From assembly GCA_936908745.1 (NCBI GenBank), contig CAKZFX010000022.1, positions 62,001-126,000 of the forward strand: a DNA stretch of 64,000 nt. Reading direction: 5' to 3'. The stretch is from an uncultured Chitinophagaceae bacterium. Lineage in GTDB: Bacteria > Bacteroidota > Bacteroidia > Chitinophagales > Chitinophagaceae. The stretch's first letter is position 1; every line of letters begins with the position of its first letter. The translations under genes and the position numbers were made by a program. This document shows positions 16,901 through 24,755 of this stretch, one piece after another. The notes beneath the pieces were generated by a model. The model worked only from the letters and a program-made list of their open reading frames with translations, was not told the DNA's origin and searched no databases.

Positions 16901-17897
16901 GCAGATCAGCACTGACGGTGGTACAACTTACACTAACGTTGCTAACGGTGGTGTTTACAGTGGCGCTACAACAGCTACGCTGACCCTGACAGGTGTTACT
17001 ACAGCTATGAACAATTACAGGTATCGTGTGATTGTAAATGGTCAGTGTCCTCCATCACCAGTTACAAGTACTGCTGGTGTGCTGACAGTGAATGTGCCTC
17101 CAACTATCACTACTAACCCTGTTAACAGAGCGGCTTGCGTTGGTACTACTGCTACATTCAGCGTAGTAGCTACCGGTAACGCACCTACTTACCAATGGCA
17201 GCAAAGTATCGATGGTGGTCTTACCTATTCTAACATCAGCAACGGCACATCTGCTACACTTTCATTAGCTGGTGTAACTCAGTCAATGAATAACAACAGG
17301 TATCGTGTGATCGTAACGGTGTCTCCATGTACTGCAACAGTTACTTCTACTGCAGCTATACTTACTGTAAATGCGCTGCCAGTAGTTTCAATCACAACTC
17401 CTGATGTTGAATTGACTCCGGGTCAAACAGCAACTATTACCGCTACCAGCAATCCTGCAGCTGTAAGCTATGCATGGACGCTGAACGGCAATCCTATCCA
17501 GGGTACAACTAATACAGTTACGGCTGATATTAATGGCCTGGGTACATATGTGGCAAGAGCTACAGACGCAAATGGTTGCGTAGGTACTTCAAATGCCCTG
17601 GTAATCGGTGGTGAATCTTCAGATCGCCTGTGGATCTATCCTAACCCATCTGCTGGTCAGTTCCAGGTTAGATATTTCCATAACGGACTGGTTTCTGAAA
17701 GACGTGTGATCACTGTTTACGACGCACATGGTAAACGTGTGGTTGAACAACAGTTCACACTGGATAACCTGAACGGACCATACCTGCAAATGAACTTCGA
17801 CCTGTCGAAATTCGGTAAAGGTATCTACGTTGTAAGAGTTATCGACCGCTTCAGAAGCGACAAACCAGTTGCTTCAGGTTTGATCTCTATCCAATAA
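13977..17897 (+). CDS. Large secreted adhesin-like protein with P-domain, Ig-like repeats and T9SS sorting domain
   Basis: 1306 residues. A signal peptide ends around residue 31 (IQATAQ). Then follow a beta-rich N-terminal region, a proprotein-convertase P-like domain (about 370-535: HSWVGDLIFRLTSPCGT to DTGSLASWSIS), PKD/Ig-like stretches, a choice-of-anchor J type jelly roll (about 675-860: AGWAQQNLSS, NWLFSPQ), and two clearly related Ig-like repeats (about 940-1130, each with NxYRYRVIV). The C-terminus (WIYPNPSAGQF onward) is a type A T9SS sorting domain, so it is exported to the cell surface or medium. Codon use is unusually uniform (CTG, GGT, ACT, GTT), which suggests strong expression. 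Ligand unknown. Confidence 0.9.
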   Translation: MKQIYNVTQKLLLKGLSVLVILVGLAIQATAQQYSNGPLSTGATTSNGTAAPAGFTWSEMNATNLSFGFGANIDAQLSVADNFTVPAGCGTWNVSKLTFYGYSSNYAGTTSPFNRVFVKIFNTNPAVGNPTPIYGDFTTNRFAASSTASMYRIANASPGTARQVWKVEANVTINLNPGTYWIEWSLGTIAGVTSNFSPPVTIPGQPSPAGANAKQHDIAAGTWTDLGSAGQDAGPQDMPFLIDYAFGTAGSNATAPVISSIPSSTCAGSPITLNVIGGSLNGASAWRWYTGSCGGTLVGTGNSITVSPGTTTTYYVRGEGGCAPAPGPCAQQTVTVTACSCLVPDVATICAGNVQQISLSAAALAPTTQTFSSGTINLAIPDNSPAGITTAAIAVPSGVTINSATNLKVSITATHSWVGDLIFRLTSPCGTTFLFDRPGVPAATFGNSMDLNGTYTFDVTAANIIPETSTGTVVAPGSYRPSDAAGVAHNWAGLTFPCNGTGNWTLTVSDNGAGDTGSLASWSISVVNTATAVFSPVTGLFTDAGAQTPYTGTAVTTVYAAPTGTQTYTANISSGPCAGNNTITVTVLPKPTVAVTGAGCSPATLTATGATNYTWSPATGLSATTGATVTATAGTTTTYTVTGYAANGCSNTATATVNAAPTASVISSGPAYTTLASEGFNAAALPAGWAQQNLSSPAGVPPFNDWYQGTTGGSFPAHSGADFRGCAYLSGSGTATLSNWLFSPQMTLQNGDEITFWAIAANAGFADRLQVRFSGNGASVNAGATATSVGDFTALLLDINPTYNGTAFPGVWTQYTATVSGLAAPTSGRVAFRYFVENGGPNGANSDNIGLDDVLIRRPLAGVCANTVSTISVAITGGVAPYTVVYTNGTTSTTYNNYTSGAPIQVSPSATTTYTLVSVTGANGCVGTGNSGSAIIVVTPAPAITAQPPNRAVCAGGNTTFTVTATPATGNTYQWQISTDGGTTYTNVANGGVYSGATTATLTLTGVTTAMNNYRYRVIVNGQCPPSPVTSTAGVLTVNVPPTITTNPVNRAACVGTTATFSVVATGNAPTYQWQQSIDGGLTYSNISNGTSATLSLAGVTQSMNNNRYRVIVTVSPCTATVTSTAAILTVNALPVVSITTPDVELTPGQTATITATSNPAAVSYAWTLNGNPIQGTTNTVTADINGLGTYVARATDANGCVGTSNALVIGGESSDRLWIYPNPSAGQFQVRYFHNGLVSERRVITVYDAHGKRVVEQQFTLDNLNGPYLQMNFDLSKFGKGIYVVRVIDRFRSDKPVASGLISIQ

Positions 17898-17922
17898 GAA
17901 CAGTAGTTTACTTCTTATAGTT

Positions 17923-17950
17923 AAGTCGCCCCGAAAGGGGCGACTTTTTT
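17923..17950 (+). terminator. Terminator of the T9SS adhesin gene
   Basis: AAGTCGCCCC and GGGGCGACTT make a 10-bp perfect stem around a GAAA tetraloop, followed by further T. It is one of the strongest terminators in the window. Confidence 0.92.
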
Positions 17951-18331
17951 ATGCGCTGTATTTTGTGCTAAGAAACAGGAGAAGGCATTTATTTTAAAGA
18001 TTCTTGAGGAACAGGAGCCAACGCTTAAAAATTAGATGTTGGTTTGTGAGTACACGGCTTTAGCAAAGTCCAACACTCAGAAAGAGGCGAGGGAAGCTAT
18101 ATTTTGCACTAAGAAAGAGAGGAAGGCATTTCTTTAAAATGTCGTAGGGAACACGAACAGGGACTTAGTTTAAATTGGCTTTAGCAACAACCAGGAATGA
18201 AATCCGGGTTTGTGAGGACATGATTCAGGCAGCAGGGCCAAACAGCGGGATGCTATGCGCAGACCGGGTTTGTCAACAGAAACAAAGACATATAAAACTT
18301 AACGGCCTTAATCCCTTTTTACTGGTCTAAA
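17951..18331. repeat. Non-coding spacer with an internally duplicated segment
   Basis: About 380 bases without a gene. A segment beginning at 17955 (GCTGTATTTTG then CTAAGAAA, GAAGGCATTT and TTTAAA) recurs in diverged form at 18096, offset 141 bases. Downstream the motif CCGGGTTTGT appears near 18217 and again near 18262. Both strands are closed by stops, so this looks like a decayed repeat element or regulatory remnant. Confidence 0.55.
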
Positions 18332-18358
18332 ATGAAAAAACCGGGACGAGCCCGGTTT
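18332..18358 (-). terminator. Terminator of the aminopeptidase P gene
   Basis: AAACCGGG and CCCGGTTT form an 8-bp stem with a 5-base loop. On the minus strand it continues into a run of six T, and it lies 23 bases past the stop of the gene at 18381. Confidence 0.85.
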
Positions 18359-18380
18359 AAGAAACTATAATTGTAATTCA

Positions 18381-19862
18381 TCAGAATCCTTTCTTTTCAG
18401 CCGATTTTAAAGGCGGTAGTTTGAAATCATCCAGCGCACTTTTTTCAGCTATCTTTTTTTCGATGTCTTCAATTTTGCGGGGCGCAAAAGAAGAAAGCAA
18501 CTCGTAACTATCTTGGGTGATCAATGCGTCATCTTCAATCCGTACAGCGATGGACCACCATTTTTTATCACAATTACTTCCTTCGGGAATATAAATACCC
18601 GGCTCAATCGTGATCACCATCCCTTTTTTCAATTCTTTGTAAGAACCACGGTCATGCACGTCTAAACCAATATGATGACCCAGGCCATGCGGGTAATATT
18701 TATTGGCTTCTTCTTTTGTTTTGGCCACACCTAATTTAATAAGGCCATCCACGATGGTTTCTCTTGCCGCTTTTTCAATATCGGCCCATTTGCAGCCATT
18801 TTTGAGCAACGCAAAAGCAGCTTCCTGTGCATCATATACCAGCTGATAAATCGCTTTTTCTTCAGCCGAAAATTTACCATCAGCCGGGATGGTGCGGGTG
18901 ACATCGGCAGTATAACCGTGATAAGCGGCACCCACATCCATCAAGATAAGCGAATTACCGATCCTTGTTTTGGTGTTTTCTTCGTAGTGAAGCACACAAC
19001 CGTTTTCACCGGCGCCGATGATAGAACCATAGCCTACATTCTCAGCGCCATATTTTTTATGAACGTATTCATGCAAGCCTTGTATCTCCAGCTCAGACAT
19101 GCCGCCATGGATCACTTTCATCACTTCATTTTGCCCCTGGCAGGAAATCTCTACGGCTTTGCGAAGCAACAGGAGCTCTTCCTCTGTTTTTATTTCACGG
19201 AGATTGCCGGTGATGCTGCGGTAGGCTTTGCTGTCAAAGCGGGCGTTTTTCTGGTAATCCTCCGGCAAGGCTACTTTTTGTTTGAACTGCGCCATCAGGT
19301 CAAAAAGATCGGCTTTATCCCATTTACTGTCCGGCACATCCATAGGGAAGGCATCAAAAATGATCTTATCGAACTTTGAAAAATCAACGCCAAAACGCTG
19401 AAAGTCTTCACCATTGTAAACGGTTTTTAAACCCAGTTTGCTTTGGGCGCCTTCCACGCCGAGTCGTTTACCCGTCCACTGTTCGGCGCTTTTATTTTTC
19501 TTTTGTACGAATAATACCTCGTTGAATTTATTGCCGGCAGAATCCGTTTGCTCTTCCTTGAATAACAGGAATACGCTATGCGGTTCTTTGTAGCCGGTAA
19601 AATAATACAGGTCAGGATTCTGATGATAGAAATAATCCACATCATTGGAGAAGTTGCGGGTAGGGAAGGCGAATACAACGAACACGGAGTTGGCCGGCAT
19701 GCTTTCCCGCAAGGCGTTGCGCCTGCCTGCATGAAATTCTTTGGTCAGATAATCTTTGGGTAAAAAATCATCGGCTGGAGGCGATGGCTGTGCCCAGGCC
19801 CAGCCCGAACAGAGAAGCCCGGCCAGCAGCGGCAAGGATCTTTTTAGCATATATGGTTGCAT
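18381..19862 (-). CDS. pepP: Secreted Xaa-Pro aminopeptidase (M24B)
   Basis: 493 residues. A signal peptide (LPLLAGLLCSGWAWAQ) indicates periplasmic location, unlike cytoplasmic PepP. The N-terminal creatinase-like domain covers about residues 40-190 and the pita-bread M24 catalytic domain about 210-470. Dinuclear metal ligands are visible: Asp in LMDVGAAYHGY, Asp in YTADVTRTI, His in GLGHHIGLDVHD, Glu in TIEPGIYIP and Glu in VRIEDD. It should remove N-terminal residues preceding proline from peptides. It is monocistronic, with its own terminator. The gene symbol reflects the family; secreted paralogues are common in Bacteroidota. Confidence 0.93.
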   Translation of the reverse strand: MQPYMLKRSLPLLAGLLCSGWAWAQPSPPADDFLPKDYLTKEFHAGRRNALRESMPANSVFVVFAFPTRNFSNDVDYFYHQNPDLYYFTGYKEPHSVFLLFKEEQTDSAGNKFNEVLFVQKKNKSAEQWTGKRLGVEGAQSKLGLKTVYNGEDFQRFGVDFSKFDKIIFDAFPMDVPDSKWDKADLFDLMAQFKQKVALPEDYQKNARFDSKAYRSITGNLREIKTEEELLLLRKAVEISCQGQNEVMKVIHGGMSELEIQGLHEYVHKKYGAENVGYGSIIGAGENGCVLHYEENTKTRIGNSLILMDVGAAYHGYTADVTRTIPADGKFSAEEKAIYQLVYDAQEAAFALLKNGCKWADIEKAARETIVDGLIKLGVAKTKEEANKYYPHGLGHHIGLDVHDRGSYKELKKGMVITIEPGIYIPEGSNCDKKWWSIAVRIEDDALITQDSYELLSSFAPRKIEDIEKKIAEKSALDDFKLPPLKSAEKKGF

Positions 19863-19930
19863 AAAAAAAGGTTGATGAACTTAAATATAAATTGTTTCAT
19901 CAACCTTGTGCAGAATTTTACATGAATGGG

Positions 19931-20206
19931 TTAATCCTCATCATCCTCTTCTTCTTCATAGTAGGCGTCTTCATTACTTTTGTAATGCTCTTCCCACACT
20001 TTCACCACTTCGTCGCTCAGGCATTCAATAATGTCAGCCAGCCCGTCTTTTTTCAACTTCCACTCCGTCGCTGTCGGATCATCAAAACGCTGTATAAACA
20101 GGCAATGGTCCGATTCAACCGCCACTTTTATTAACGTGATCGGTGAGTCTTCTTTGTCTTTCACCAGGTAGTAACATCCGGCTTCAAGCAAGTCATACGT
20201 AAACAT
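19931..20206 (-). CDS. Conserved-looking small acidic protein, 91 aa
   Basis: The ATG at 20206 is preceded by AAGGAGGA, an unusually good ribosome-binding site for this organism, so I choose it over an upstream start. The product is soluble (YDLLEAGCYYLVKDKE near the N-terminus) and ends in a strongly acidic tail (YYEEEEDDED). No family is recognised. It stands alone between pepP and tRNA-Lys. Confidence 0.72.
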   Translation of the reverse strand: MFTYDLLEAGCYYLVKDKEDSPITLIKVAVESDHCLFIQRFDDPTATEWKLKKDGLADIIECLSDEVVKVWEEHYKSNEDAYYEEEEDDED

Positions 20207-20494
20207 AGATCCTCCTTCCTTTTTAAAATTCAATTCGTTTTACAGGTTAATAAGCCCGGTCTTTACCAGTTCTCTTCCAGTCTTTAATGGGTCAATAATA
20301 AGGGGAGAATTAATGGGTCAGTCGCAGGACCCAAAATTAAGAACTTTGAAAATCCGGTGGTCTTAATTTTTTATTAAGCTCTATAAGAAGTTAAAATAAT
20401 GCCTATAATACAAAGATAATCAATTTTTTGTGTATTTTATTGAGCATTGGATGAGGCTGAGAATGTGGTAATTGTGGGGCTTTTTAAGCAGCAG
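20207..20494. other. Upstream spacer with direct repeat and hairpins
   Basis: About 290 bases between the small acidic protein and tRNA-Lys. It contains an 11-base direct repeat TTAATGGGTCA (20284-20294 and 20310-20320), a 6-bp stem TGGGTC/GACCCA (20314-20333) and an AT-only inverted repeat CTTAAT/ATTAAG (20362-20378). No ORF is credible. Confidence 0.45.
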
Positions 20495-20518
20495 AAAACC
20501 CGCTGAATAACGGGTTTT
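20495..20518 (-). terminator. Terminator of tRNA-Lys
   Basis: AAAACCCG and CGGGTTTT form an 8-bp stem with an 8-base loop, 10 bases past the 3' end of the leftward tRNA-Lys. The T-run is built into the stem arm. Confidence 0.7.
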
Positions 20519-20528
20519 ACAAGACCTG

Positions 20529-20601
20529 TGACCCCGCAGGGACTCGAACCCTGGACCTATTGATTAAGAGTCAATAGCTCTACCAACTGAGCTACGGAGT
20601 C
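20529..20601 (-). tRNA. tRNA-Lys (anticodon CUU)
   Basis: 73-base tRNA on the minus strand with acceptor GACTCCG pairing with CGGGGTC (one G-T pair) and discriminator A. The anticodon loop CTCTTAA gives anticodon CTT. D arm AGCTCAGTTGGTAGAGCT and T arm GGTTCGAGTCC are standard. CCA is not encoded. Confidence 0.95.
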
Positions 20602-20634
20602 GTCTTTATAAATATACCAAAGATTTTACAGAGC

Positions 20635-21828
20635 CTATCGCAGTATCCGTGAAAAGGCAAAAGCGGTGATCAATGCCAGCCCGCCCACGATCCACCACAA
20701 AACAGTGAAGCCGGCCCGGTCGGCCACCATGGCGCCAAGCAAGGGCCCCAAACATTGCGCTGCCGACCATGCCATCGTGTACAAACCGGCATACTCGCCA
20801 CGGTTGGATGGTTGCGTGCGGCTGATCCAATACGTGTTCATAAAGGGCATGGAAAATATTTCACCGAAGGTGACCACCAGCACCATCGCTAAGGCAAGTC
20901 CTGCACCGATACCCGGAATGTTGAGCATTAAAAATGAGATGCCCACCAGGGCCACACCCGCAGCGATCAGCCTTGTATTGAAACCACGGTTTTCCAGTTT
21001 ATACACCAGTACCATTTCTATCAATGCAATGATGCCGCCGTTGACGGCCATGATCAACCCGATATAGCTTTCAGAAAAATGAAGGCTTTTCCGGAAAAAC
21101 ACCGGCAGGTTGGTAAACAATTGAAAGAAGCAGGCCGCAAACAACATCGTTACCAATACAAAGTATATATAGGTTTTATCCTGGTAAGCGGATCTGGCTT
21201 TGGGCGCATCCGCTTTCTTCAAGTGCGATGGTTTGTAGTTAACCGGTTTCAGGAAAAGGAACATGATAACAGCAGCGCTGATATTGGTAAAACCATCTAC
21301 CCAAAACAACAGTTCATAATTGTAATCAGCGATCCAGCCGCCCATGGCAACACCGACGGCCCAGCCCATATTGATCGCAAGCCGGTTCAGCGCATACGAT
21401 CTTGTACGGTTGGCTTCGCTGCTGTAAAAGGCAATCGCAGTTGAATTAGCCGGCCGGAAAGCTTCATTGATAAAACTGACAAGGAAGGTGAAAAGACAGA
21501 TGAGGGGATAGGTTTTCATTTGCCCCAATACAATAAACAAAACACCACCACCTAACAAAGTGATCAGTTGTACCGGGTAAAAACCAATCTTATCCGTCAA
21601 TCGTCCGCCGAGCCATGCACCCATAAAAGCACCCGCACCAAATAAACCAAACACCACACCGGCCTGCGAAATACTATAACCCATTGCAGGACTGGTAAGG
21701 TAAAGGGTCATAAAGGGAACGACCATGGTGCCGCTGCGGTTGATCAGCATGATAGCCGACAGCAGCCAGGTGGACCTTGACAAACCGGCGTAAGCTTTTT
21801 TGTATGTTTTGGCGGTAGCAGCTAACAT
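20635..21828 (-). CDS. Major facilitator superfamily transporter
   Basis: 397-residue inner-membrane protein with the hydrophobic pattern of an MFS carrier in two halves. The loop after the second helix reads GAWLGGRLTDKIGFYP, matching the MFS signature, and NRLAINMGWAVG resembles the drug-antiporter style helix 5 region. It is most like proton-driven multidrug or small-molecule exporters of the MdtH/YdeE kind, but the substrate cannot be read from sequence. It ends 33 bases before the tRNA-Lys 5' end and is transcribed in the same direction. Confidence 0.88.
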   Translation of the reverse strand: MLAATAKTYKKAYAGLSRSTWLLSAIMLINRSGTMVVPFMTLYLTSPAMGYSISQAGVVFGLFGAGAFMGAWLGGRLTDKIGFYPVQLITLLGGGVLFIVLGQMKTYPLICLFTFLVSFINEAFRPANSTAIAFYSSEANRTRSYALNRLAINMGWAVGVAMGGWIADYNYELLFWVDGFTNISAAVIMFLFLKPVNYKPSHLKKADAPKARSAYQDKTYIYFVLVTMLFAACFFQLFTNLPVFFRKSLHFSESYIGLIMAVNGGIIALIEMVLVYKLENRGFNTRLIAAGVALVGISFLMLNIPGIGAGLALAMVLVVTFGEIFSMPFMNTYWISRTQPSNRGEYAGLYTMAWSAAQCLGPLLGAMVADRAGFTVLWWIVGGLALITAFAFSRILR

Positions 21829-21939
21829 AAGAGGGAATACAAAATTACCAGAAAGGGCGGGGCGTTGTCATCCGATCGTAAAAATTTATTTTATCGTTAG
21901 CTTTTTTTAAATACTTTGGTTGCATAAAATTTGACCACC

Positions 21940-22290
21940 ATGAAAAAAATATATTTCATTGCGCTTATTTCTGTTGCTGTATTGGTACTGGCCAATTGTG
22001 GTTCTTCTAAAAAAGTAGCGGCTGCCGCGCCTGCTAAACTGACTTACCAGTCCAATGTACAGGCATTGGTGGAAGCGCATTGTTCCCCTTGTCATATTCC
22101 GTCAAAAGGCGGACGCAAAAAAGCTTATGATACCTATGCAAGCGTGCAAGGTGATATTGATGAGATCATCCGCAGGATCGAACTCGAACCGGGTCAAAGA
22201 GGTTTTATGCCTTTCAAAAATGCGAAGCTGAGCGACAGCACCATTGCGCAATTCAAACAATGGAAAGCAGACGGCTTGCTGGAGAAATAA
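21940..22290 (+). CDS. Monoheme cytochrome c-like lipoprotein
   Basis: 116 residues from the ATG at 21940. A lipoprotein signal peptide ends in LVLANC (lipid-modified C20), followed by an Ala/Lys linker and a small cytochrome c-like domain with one heme motif CSPCH at 48-52. MPF near residue 90 may supply the distal Met ligand. It would be an envelope-anchored electron carrier or heme-binding protein. No oxidase or other electron-transfer gene is nearby, so its partner is unknown. It converges on the membrane protein gene at 22296 with only five bases between the stops. Confidence 0.82.
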   Translation: MKKIYFIALISVAVLVLANCGSSKKVAAAAPAKLTYQSNVQALVEAHCSPCHIPSKGGRKKAYDTYASVQGDIDEIIRRIELEPGQRGFMPFKNAKLSDSTIAQFKQWKADGLLEK

Positions 22291-22295
22291 ACCCA

Positions 22296-22772
22296 TTAGT
22301 TGCTGCGTCCCGCATATTTTTTAGTGATCAACGCTACCGGCAGACCTACCATGCATACCAGTATGGCCGCTGCAATAGCTGCCTGTTGCCAGTCAAAAGG
22401 AAGGGGGGCTAGTTTGCTTGCCGGCAACACGACTTTGTTCATAACGACCCAAATAAATAGGCCGTATAAAATACCGGAAACGATAATATTCTTACGGATG
22501 AGGTTCCAGTTGTTATACAACAGTACAAAAAAGGCGGTAAAAAGAAAGGCGACCAGGTAGTGAAACAGGATGCCACAAAGGGTCATGGCTGCGGGGCTTA
22601 GTGTGCCTTTATCAATGGCGGCGCTGGCAATGTAGCGGAAGACAGGCCATGGTTCGCGGTGCTGTTTGATATAGAATTGTACGGCGGCGGCCAATCCATC
22701 CAGTGTACCTGCCACCAAACCACCAATTAAAACAGGTTTCCATGAATGGGGTTTGACGGCGGCCGTTTGCAT
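22296..22772 (-). CDS. Small polytopic membrane protein, 158 aa
   Basis: Four hydrophobic segments are visible (about residues 12-32, 62-84, 96-112, 128-150), with a charged loop after the first. No catalytic motif or named family is recognised with confidence. It is followed upstream on the same strand, three bases away, by the secreted protein gene at 22776, so the two are likely cotranscribed. Function unknown. Confidence 0.7.
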   Translation of the reverse strand: MQTAAVKPHSWKPVLIGGLVAGTLDGLAAAVQFYIKQHREPWPVFRYIASAAIDKGTLSPAAMTLCGILFHYLVAFLFTAFFVLLYNNWNLIRKNIIVSGILYGLFIWVVMNKVVLPASKLAPLPFDWQQAAIAAAILVCMVGLPVALITKKYAGRSN

Positions 22773-22775
22773 AGC

Positions 22776-23237
22776 TTATAATTCAGTCAGTAATTTATAA
22801 AACTCCTTTGTCCATTCTGTGCGCAGGATGGTAAAGCTTGTTTCCTTTTCATCACCCGGCAGTTCCAATGTGGCTTTTTGCTCGAAAGAAGAAACATACT
22901 GGTTGGCGTTGATCTTTTTCCACTTAAATTTTTTCTGCTCCAGCGCATGCTTCAGGTATTTCTGTAAACAGGAATCGCAGTTAGCGATCACTTTTTCCCT
23001 GTTGCATTTGCCGTTATCGCCGAAGTAGTAAACAAATTCTGCAGGCAGGCTGCTGCCTTGTTTAACAGACAAAACAACGGTGCTGTCCGTTTCATTTACC
23101 GCGCCGGATAGCTGGCTGTTCTTTTTTAAATAGCCTTGCAGTTCTTTTTTTACCTGTGCTTTTTTCTTGTCAAGGTAATTCTGGCTGCTGGCCATGAAAG
23201 GCAGCAATATCAATAAAAGAAGGGTAATACGGCGCAT
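22776..23237 (-). CDS. Secreted hypothetical protein, 153 aa
   Basis: The ATG at 23237 gives a clean signal peptide (MRRITLLLLILLPFMASSQ). The mature part is Lys-rich at its start (NYLDKKKAQVKKELQGYL) and contains two pairs of Cys (CNREKVIANCDSC) that could bond in the periplasm. No family recognised. A TACATTTG -7-like element on the minus strand at 23259-23266 supports this start. It precedes the membrane protein gene at 22296. Confidence 0.72.
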   Translation of the reverse strand: MRRITLLLLILLPFMASSQNYLDKKKAQVKKELQGYLKKNSQLSGAVNETDSTVVLSVKQGSSLPAEFVYYFGDNGKCNREKVIANCDSCLQKYLKHALEQKKFKWKKINANQYVSSFEQKATLELPGDEKETSFTILRTEWTKEFYKLLTEL

Positions 23238-23335
23238 AGTTTGTATAAATAATTGATACAAATGTAACGACTGGCGGCAAAAACTAATAGCCTTGTGGCA
23301 GGGCAGGGGCTATATTTGCGGTCTTAAATTTATTT

Positions 23336-23788
23336 ATGGCATTATTAGAAAGAATGATTGAGGTGAAAAGGTCTGGTTTACCGGATGCGGGACAGGGATT
23401 ATTTGCAAAAACCTTTATTCCCAAAGGAATGCTGATCGTTGAGTATAAAGGCAAAATCACCACCTGGAAGGATGTAAAACACGATGATGGTTCCAACGGG
23501 TATATTTATTATGTAACAAGAAATCATGTGATCGACGCCCGCCGCACTAAATCGGCACTGGCCCGTTATGCCAATGATGCAAGGGGGATCGGCCGGGTAA
23601 AAGGGTTGTTGAATAACGCTGAATATGCAGAAGTGGGGGGCAAAGTGTATATCAAGTCAACAAAAGATATAGCGAAGGGACAAGAGATTTTTGTGGCCTA
23701 TGGAAAGGAGTATTGGGATGCGATCCGTCACAATATAAAGTTAGACGAGGCTAAAAAAAAGTTAGACAAGCCTAAAAAATCCCGTTGA
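23336..23788 (+). CDS. SET-domain protein (putative lysine methyltransferase)
   Basis: 150 residues, nearly all SET fold. AGQGLFA (18-24) is the first SAM-binding strand, ARYANDARG (76-84) corresponds to the usual NHS-containing motif with substitutions, and AYGKEYW (121-127) is the terminal Tyr motif. The C-terminus is a Lys-rich tail (DEAKKKLDKPKKSR). It should methylate lysine in a protein, possibly its own tail or a ribosomal or DNA-binding protein; this is inference. A TATATTTG -7 element lies at 23311-23318. Small SET proteins are scattered in Bacteroidota and their targets are largely unknown. Confidence 0.85.
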   Translation: MALLERMIEVKRSGLPDAGQGLFAKTFIPKGMLIVEYKGKITTWKDVKHDDGSNGYIYYVTRNHVIDARRTKSALARYANDARGIGRVKGLLNNAEYAEVGGKVYIKSTKDIAKGQEIFVAYGKEYWDAIRHNIKLDEAKKKLDKPKKSR

Positions 23789-23847
23789 TCGCCGGGTAAG
23801 GTTTCCTGTTTATTTATTAGTATTTTAGACATACCTAAATTTTTTGT

Positions 23848-24714
23848 ATGTATAACCAGCCGATGCTTCGTGACGGGGCTTTACAAGGAAAAACAGTATT
23901 GGTAACAGGTGGTGGCACAGGTCTTGGCCGTTCTATGAGCCGCTATTTCCTGCAACTGGGCGCCAATGTTATTATCGCCAGCCGCAAGGAAGATGTGATC
24001 AAACAAGCAGCCGAAGAACTGGAAAAGGAAACGGGCGGTACATGTTTGGGCCTTTCCTGCAATGTACGCAATTATGAAGAAGTGGAAGCGGTGATCAAAG
24101 CAGGTGTGGAAGCATTTGGAAAAATAGATGTGCTGGTGAATAATGCCGCAGGCAATTTTATTTCACCTACCGAACGATTATCACATCGTGCGTTTGATAC
24201 GGTGGTGGACATTGTGTTGAAAGGTGGTTATAATTGTACGCTGGCGCTGGGCAAATACTGGATTGAAAATAAAATAAAGGGCAATGTGATGAGCATTGTT
24301 ACTACGTATGCGTGGACAGGCAGTGGTTATGTAGTGCCGAGTGCCTGTGCCAAAGCAGGTATGCTGGCGTTGACAAGATCATTGGCAGTGGAGTGGGGAC
24401 GTCAGGGTATCCGCCTCAATGCGATTGCGCCCGGGCCTTTCCCGACCGAAGGTGCTTGGAGCCGTTTGCTGCCGCCGGATATGAAAGAAGAATTTGACCT
24501 CACTAAAAAAGTGCCGGTAGGACGCCTGGGCGATCACCAGGAGCTGGCGAATATAGCCGCCTATCTTATTTCTGATTACTCCGGTTTTGTAAATGGCGAA
24601 GTGATAACGATTGATGGTGGTGAATGGCTGAAAGGAGCCGGTGAATTTAATATGCTGGAAAAAGTGCCTTCGCAATTATGGGATATGATGGATGCGATGC
24701 GCAAATCGAAATAA
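23848..24714 (+). CDS. SDR oxidoreductase of the 2,4-dienoyl-CoA reductase type
   Basis: 288-residue Rossmann enzyme. The NADP site TGGGTGLG and the NNAAGNF motif are intact. The usual YxxxK catalytic pair is replaced by SACAK, a pattern seen in bacterial and mitochondrial 2,4-dienoyl-CoA reductases, where the Tyr lies elsewhere. A role in oxidation of unsaturated fatty acids is therefore the best guess. It is the only gene of its transcript, ending in a strong bidirectional terminator. Confidence 0.88.
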   Translation: MYNQPMLRDGALQGKTVLVTGGGTGLGRSMSRYFLQLGANVIIASRKEDVIKQAAEELEKETGGTCLGLSCNVRNYEEVEAVIKAGVEAFGKIDVLVNNAAGNFISPTERLSHRAFDTVVDIVLKGGYNCTLALGKYWIENKIKGNVMSIVTTYAWTGSGYVVPSACAKAGMLALTRSLAVEWGRQGIRLNAIAPGPFPTEGAWSRLLPPDMKEEFDLTKKVPVGRLGDHQELANIAAYLISDYSGFVNGEVITIDGGEWLKGAGEFNMLEKVPSQLWDMMDAMRKSK

Positions 24715-24716
24715 GA

Positions 24717-24744
24717 AAAGCCCTCTCAAACGAGAGGGCTTTTT
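24717..24744. terminator. Bidirectional terminator between converging genes
   Basis: AAAGCCCTCTC and GAGAGGGCTTT form an 11-bp stem with an AAAC loop and T on the plus strand, with A before the stem serving as T on the minus strand. It serves both the SDR gene and the gene at 24756. Confidence 0.9.
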
Positions 24745-24755
24745 GTTAAGGTTAC

